Source of the DNA: Spisula solida
Lineage: Eukaryota; Mollusca; Bivalvia; Venerida; Mactridae
Reading direction: 5' to 3'
Length of the DNA: 64,000 bases
Assembly (NCBI GenBank): GCA_947247005.1
Contig: OX365946.1
Coordinates: 50,742,734 to 50,806,733 of the forward strand
Position 1 is the first letter of the stretch, and every line of letters starts with the position of its first letter. This document shows positions 61,801-64,000 of this stretch, in pieces. The notes beneath the pieces were generated by a model. It searched no databases, was not told where the DNA came from, and saw nothing but the letters and a program-made list of their open reading frames with translations. The translations under genes and the position numbers were made by a program.

Positions 61801-63801
61801 TGTTTTTTATGCCCCGACATCTAGTGATTGTCCTATCGGTTCGTCTGTTTATCTATGCTTTCATTCGTTTCATTGAAAATGTTAATCAAAACTTTCAAGT
61901 ACTGAAACTCATATATTTTCATAGTCCATCAGGGAATTGCTTTCAAACTTAGCACATTTGTTTACCATCATAAACATCTTACACTGTCAATGCCATGTAA
62001 CACTATCCAACATTTCAACGTAATTATTGCCCCTGATTGACTAAGCCAGTTATTTTGGCCAAGGCTTCCACCGGTGCATTAGTGTTCACTGAATACAGTC
62101 TTGTTTTAGTTAACAGTACCTCCCGAATTCCTTCTCTTATTGCCGGGTGCCTAGCTGAGATGGTGCTATGGTTACCATTCTTTTAACTAGCTAGAGGCTC
62201 AACAACCAACCACATAAGTTATAAACCAGCTTTCGCCAGGATTCGAACCTTCGATCTCCCACTCCCATGGCAGATGCTCTAGCCATTAGGCCAGGTACAA
62301 GATATGTATATTATAATAATTGTATGTTTGTAAGCAGGAAGCACAACGGTACTGTTTTATCAAAGCACTTACAGAAATAGTAAACTTTACGTTCAAATTT
62401 AAATTATTTTTAACTGCAAATTTTGGGACAGGTATGGTTTGTAGGAGTTCTTAATTAATGATATTAGTTTTGCTAAATTAAATTTATTTAGTACCATATT
62501 TTGTAGCCGTAAAATATTTAATAATATAAAGAATTTAAATTAGTGTGTACCTTTATGATTTCTGTACACGCTTTGATAAAACAGTACCCAGGTGTTTTAC
62601 AGACACCAATCTGTAGGACTGTATAGGACTGATATTGCACTACATGATATTTATATATTCATGGATTGGTGGATCAATATTTACTGTTCTCATATTATTG
62701 TTCGATATTTCAGGAGTTAATTGGGTTGCCTTACATGAAAACAAGGACAAGTATGGGACAGGAGAGTACTATATCAATGTTTGTCACAATGTCTTACAGT
62801 CAGAGGGAGCATCTAGATGTGATCCCGGTGCAGCAATTTGTTACCGTGGTAACTATTTTTTTCTTTTAACATTTTTTAAACTAATTTATTGGATAATTAT
62901 CTCTTGTACTTGTGGTCTGTTCTTTTTGTTTTATTATTGAAAGTATTTCTGATTTACATTTTCCCCCTAAAGTTTGTGTACATGTTTAGTTGTCTACCCT
63001 TAACACTTGGTGTAAGCTATTTTTGTAATGAAAATAAAATGAAATTATGCTTAGTTCACTAAATGCTTTGTACTTCAAATGCTCTGTTCTCTACTAGTAG
63101 GTATTCTCTGCTCTAAATGCTCTGTTATCTAGGTATTCTCTGCTCTAAATGCTCTGTTATCTAGGTATTCTCTGCTCTAAATGCTCTGTTATCTAGGTAT
63201 TCTCTGCTCTAAATGCTCTGTTATCTAGGTATTCTCTGCTCTAAATGCTCTGTTATCTAGGTATTCTCTGCTCTAAATGCTCTGTTATCTAGGTATTCTC
63301 TGCTCTAAATGCTCTGTTATCTAGGTATTCTCTGCTCTAAATGCTCTGTTATCTGGGTATTCTCTGCTCTAAATGCTCTGTTATCTAGGTATTCTCTGCT
63401 CTAAATGCTCTGTTATCTAGGTATTCTCTGCTCTAAATGCTCTGTTATCTAGGTATTCTCTGCTCTAAATGCTCTGTAATATAGGTATTCTCTGCACTAA
63501 ATGCCCTGTTACCTAGGTATTTTCTGTTCTAAATGCTCTGTTACCTAGGTATTCTCTCTTCTAAATGCTCTGTTACCTAGGTATTCTCTGCCCTGAATGC
63601 TCTGCTCTTAAAGTGTTCATCCTGTACACAATTAATATGTTTATATTCTAGAGACCACATCTTCATTAAACCTAGGACGTTATGAAACAGCACCAATCTA
63701 TGTCCTAGGGACTAACAGTACACAGATAAAATACACAAATGGTGATATATGTAAGGGTACAACAAAAATTACATCAACTGTGACGTTCCACTGTAGACCA
63801 G
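43835..63801 (+). CDS. IGF2R: Cation-independent mannose-6-phosphate receptor (IGF2R) homologue, N-terminal 10 exons (3' partial)
   Basis: Exons: 43835-43959, 48240-48546, 50983-51211, 51823-52037, 55451-55613, 56025-56223, 60373-60479, 61514-61669, 62714-62848, 63652-63801. All are GT-AG and in frame, giving 595 residues before the window ends in an intron. Residues 1-27 form a signal peptide (hydrophobic ISLFIVSVLILLLV). Four consecutive CIMR domains follow: D1 exons 1-2, D2 exons 3-4, D3 exons 5-7, D4 exons 8-10. Each of D2-D4 starts with the family pattern C-x-Y-F/V-x-E/D-W-x-T-x-Y/V-x-C (e.g. CVSYFEWETNVYC) and has I/V-N-V/I-C (MYINVCRDI). D3 keeps Q in ACQTLEG, R in FKRQT, and E and Y in RESDCIYFF, the known mannose-6-phosphate contacts. 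Several N-glycosylation sequons lie in D1. The receptor sorts acid hydrolases to lysosomes. The transmembrane and IGF-II-binding domain 11 equivalents lie beyond the window. Confidence 0.93.
44163..44369. repeat. About 205-bp palindrome with internally duplicated arm
   Basis: A segment of about 56 bp containing GGCCCTCGATGCGATTTTAT and GGTCCGGAAAATAAATATTA lies twice in direct order (from about 44176 and 44224). It is followed by inverted copies: one short (about 44277-44305) and one full (about 44311-44356). The outermost 'gtctggaccacaggcc' pairs with 'ggcctgtggtctggac'. Confidence 0.8.
45011..45436 (+). repeat. tRNA-Asp-headed SINE, copy 2
   Basis: Same structure as 34800-35229. Here the B box is better preserved (GGGTTCAATCCC) and the anticodon loop is CTGTCAA. 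'aaataa' on both sides may be a target duplication. It is nested inside the element at 44123-45532. Confidence 0.85.
45541..46581 (+). repeat. 145-bp tandem-repeat element in receptor intron 1
   Basis: Seven copies of a 145-bp unit start with 'ctagaggtcaca' at about 45593, 45739, 45883, 46028, 46173, 46318 and 46462. The unit includes 'tatgaaacttggtcacaatg' and 'gttcgatattgggtcatc'. The left end carries a gtccgtccgtcc run and the right end 'gggccctttgggccctctttg'. A diverged relative is at 49145-50671. Short open frames across the units are artefacts. Confidence 0.85.
46993..47129. repeat. Two-copy tandem duplication, about 69-bp unit
   Basis: GTGGTTCAGTATGTGGTGAT to 'cttaaggcagttcc' is repeated once with few differences, in receptor intron 1. 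Confidence 0.8.
47165..47500 (+). repeat. Pair of tRNA-like SINE segments
   Basis: Two related segments (about 47185-47260 and 47405-47495) share 'gctagct-ag', 'gactagtaatacc-ggg' and 'gcactttt', resembling degenerate tRNA A and B boxes. They look like two copies of a SINE head in receptor intron 1. Confidence 0.4.
49145..50671 (+). repeat. Tandem-repeat element in receptor intron 2, with nested insertion
   Basis: Starts 'agctcacctaaggtaagcta', has a gtcgtccgtcg run, then diverged units of about 145 bp ('gaaacttggtcacaatg', 'gggtcatctggggtcaaaaa'), ending 'gggccaatggccctcttgtt'. At 49688-50142 one unit is interrupted by a different element, starting 'agctccactattgg' and ending with 'aatagtggagc' and 'cagctcttgtt'. 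Confidence 0.75.
52075..52552 (+). repeat. 'catgagatcactctcaatgtca' minisatellite, receptor intron 4
   Basis: About 18 imperfect copies with 25- to 29-bp spacing, the longer ones containing 'tatactg'. The array starts about 40 bases after the donor of exon 4 (52037). Confidence 0.85.
54417..54706 (+). repeat. CCCCTACCGGTTTT-type element, copy 2
   Basis: Same order as 28684-28950: 'cccctactggtttttgatcgg', a gtccgtc run, 'gaaacttggtatgtggatag' and 'ttgctatggcaacagaaaca'. The right terminal repeat is degraded ('aaaccagtacggact'). It lies in receptor intron 4. Confidence 0.7.
54747..55055. repeat. CAGGCC-TTCCCCAG MITE, copy 1
   Basis: Starts CAGGCCTTTTCCCCAGAAC and ends CTGGGGAAGGGCCTG (inverted). 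Internal 'tttcacacaatacaag' and 'aataacacaatac' match the copy at 60502-60756. Confidence 0.75.
56405..56465 (+). repeat. tRNA-like SINE fragment
   Basis: 'agcgcaatggaaacg' and 'gtcgtaggttcaaaac' resemble degenerate A and B boxes, directly before a pogo-like element. Similar minus-strand fragments lie at 58261-58320, 59143-59228 and 62235-62295. None folds as an intact tRNA. Confidence 0.35.
56469..57963. mobile_element. 1.5-kb pogo/Tigger-like non-autonomous element in receptor intron 6
   Basis: The ends CAGTAAAACCTCG and CGAGGTTTTACTG are perfect inverted repeats flanked by TA on both sides (56467-56468, 57964-57965). 'gctcgag/gctcgaat' motifs repeat near both ends. No intact transposase frame is present. 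The ends and TA target match the pogo/Tigger pattern of the Tc1/mariner superfamily. Confidence 0.8.
58525..58741 (+). repeat. Four-copy tandem repeat, about 56-bp unit
   Basis: The unit with 'catgaaggcat-gtcaaacc' and 'aacacgatgcatacagtatc' is repeated about four times in receptor intron 6. Confidence 0.85.
58906..59081. repeat. 176-bp MITE flanked by TA, related to 12675-12851
   Basis: Starts CAGTCCCGCCAGAGCTGC and ends CTACAGAGGTTGTACTG, with TA on each side. Internal 'caacctctctatataacaac' is shared with the copies at 12675 and 41727. Confidence 0.7.
59143..59228 (-). repeat. tRNA-like SINE head, minus strand
   Basis: The minus strand shows GTCCAGTGGTAAGGGC and GGTTGTGGGTTCAATCCC, matching A- and B-box patterns and resembling the head of the SINE at 15295-15625. 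It abuts the exon 7 minisatellite. Confidence 0.5.
59235..60372 (+). repeat. 46-47-bp minisatellite carrying copies of the exon 7 splice acceptor
   Basis: About 25 units, each GTATGCAGACGACAAG followed by 'ttttatatactttgtgttg' and 'tatgtgtttag'. The array ends exactly at receptor exon 7 (60373), whose first 16 bases are GTATGCAGACGACAAG, so each unit holds a copy of the acceptor AG and the first exon bases. Three units are shortened to 'gtatgacaag' or 'atatgacaag', and a few have 'gttcag' in place of 'gtttag'. Confidence 0.95.
60502..60756. repeat. CAGGCCCTTCCCCAG MITE, copy 2
   Basis: Starts CAGGCCCTTCCCCAGAAAC and ends CTGGGGAACGGCCTG (inverted). It begins only 22 bases after receptor exon 7 ends (60479). 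Same family as 54747-55055. Confidence 0.75.
60757..61513. other. Receptor intron 7, remainder
   Basis: AT-rich, with a 'tatatttacatcattgtt' imperfect tandem repeat at about 61405-61505 that reaches to within about 10 bases of the exon 8 acceptor. No gene seen. Confidence 0.4.
62235..62295 (-). repeat. tRNA-like SINE fragment, minus strand
   Basis: The minus strand reads TGGCCTAATGGCTAGAGCAT with GGTTCGAATCC, good A- and B-box matches. The anticodon stem has mismatches and the acceptor ends do not pair well, so a SINE head is likelier than a tRNA gene. It lies in receptor intron 8. Confidence 0.5.
63074..63608 (+). repeat. 32-bp minisatellite in receptor intron 9
   Basis: About 16 copies of 'gtattctctgctctaaatgc' plus 'tctgttatctag', nearly identical in the middle and diverged at the right edge. 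The array ends about 43 bases before the exon 10 acceptor (63651). Most units contain a TAG/G acceptor-like end. Confidence 0.92.
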
Positions 63802-64000
63802 GTAACATTGTTGAGTATATGTTGGTAAATCATTGCCTGTTATAACAGTCACTTGATGATTGAGTGGATCATGCTACTTAAAACAGATTGAGAGCCCCTT
63901 GTTCGATTTTGAAGTTATTTTTGAGCTACTAAGGGTATTGCACACCGAGTCCTTGTATCAAACAACTTCCCTCGAAATTGGCCAGGTAAATCTCTCAGGG

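Noticed and set aside
63074..63608. Regular 32-bp repeat resembling a CRISPR array
   Set aside because: The units are head to tail with no unique spacers, in a spliced eukaryotic gene. It is a minisatellite.

Overview
This is a eukaryotic window, almost certainly from a bivalve mollusc. Genes are split by GT-AG introns, DNA is AT-rich, and most of the sequence is introns and dispersed repeats. Two things point to molluscs: a temptin-like secreted protein (a family first described as a sea-hare pheromone), and repeats of a kind I associate with bivalve genomes (the 145-bp 'gaaacttggtcacaatg' arrays, tRNA-Asp-headed SINEs, many short inverted-repeat elements). I cannot name the species.

Layout, all recognised genes on the + strand: (1) 1-3065, the last four exons of an adenylate kinase 9-like gene. 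(2) 3066-19260, gene-poor DNA containing a 6.3-kb inverted-repeat element at 10255-16559 with 271-bp arms and a 7-bp target duplication, followed by one orphan exon-like segment on the minus strand (17240-17384). (3) 19413-32976, a complete 15-exon copine (621 residues: two C2 domains, a copine-type vWA domain, and a Ser-rich tail). (4) 36582-40253, a complete 3-exon temptin-like gene with a TATA box. (5) 43835 to beyond the window end, the first ten exons (595 residues) of a cation-independent mannose-6-phosphate receptor / IGF2R homologue, covering the signal peptide and domains 1 to 4. All exon junctions I chose keep the reading frame.

The genes do not look like a functional cluster. The strongest regulatory clue is a pair of M-box E-boxes (TCATGTGA) 11 bp apart, just upstream of a TATA-like box at the receptor gene, which fits MITF/TFEB-type control of lysosomal genes. 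The receptor keeps the four known mannose-6-phosphate contact residue types (Q, R, E, Y) in domain 3.

The most unusual feature is a 46-47-bp minisatellite (59235-60372) that has multiplied the 3' splice site of receptor exon 7 together with the first coding bases of that exon. This places about two dozen decoy acceptors upstream of the real one, and the nearest decoy gives an immediate in-frame stop. Other points of interest are a duplicated splice acceptor plus start codon at the copine 5' end, a transposon with heptamer-array ends in a copine intron, a long double palindrome in receptor intron 1, and an empty/filled site pair for an insertion element in a copine intron.
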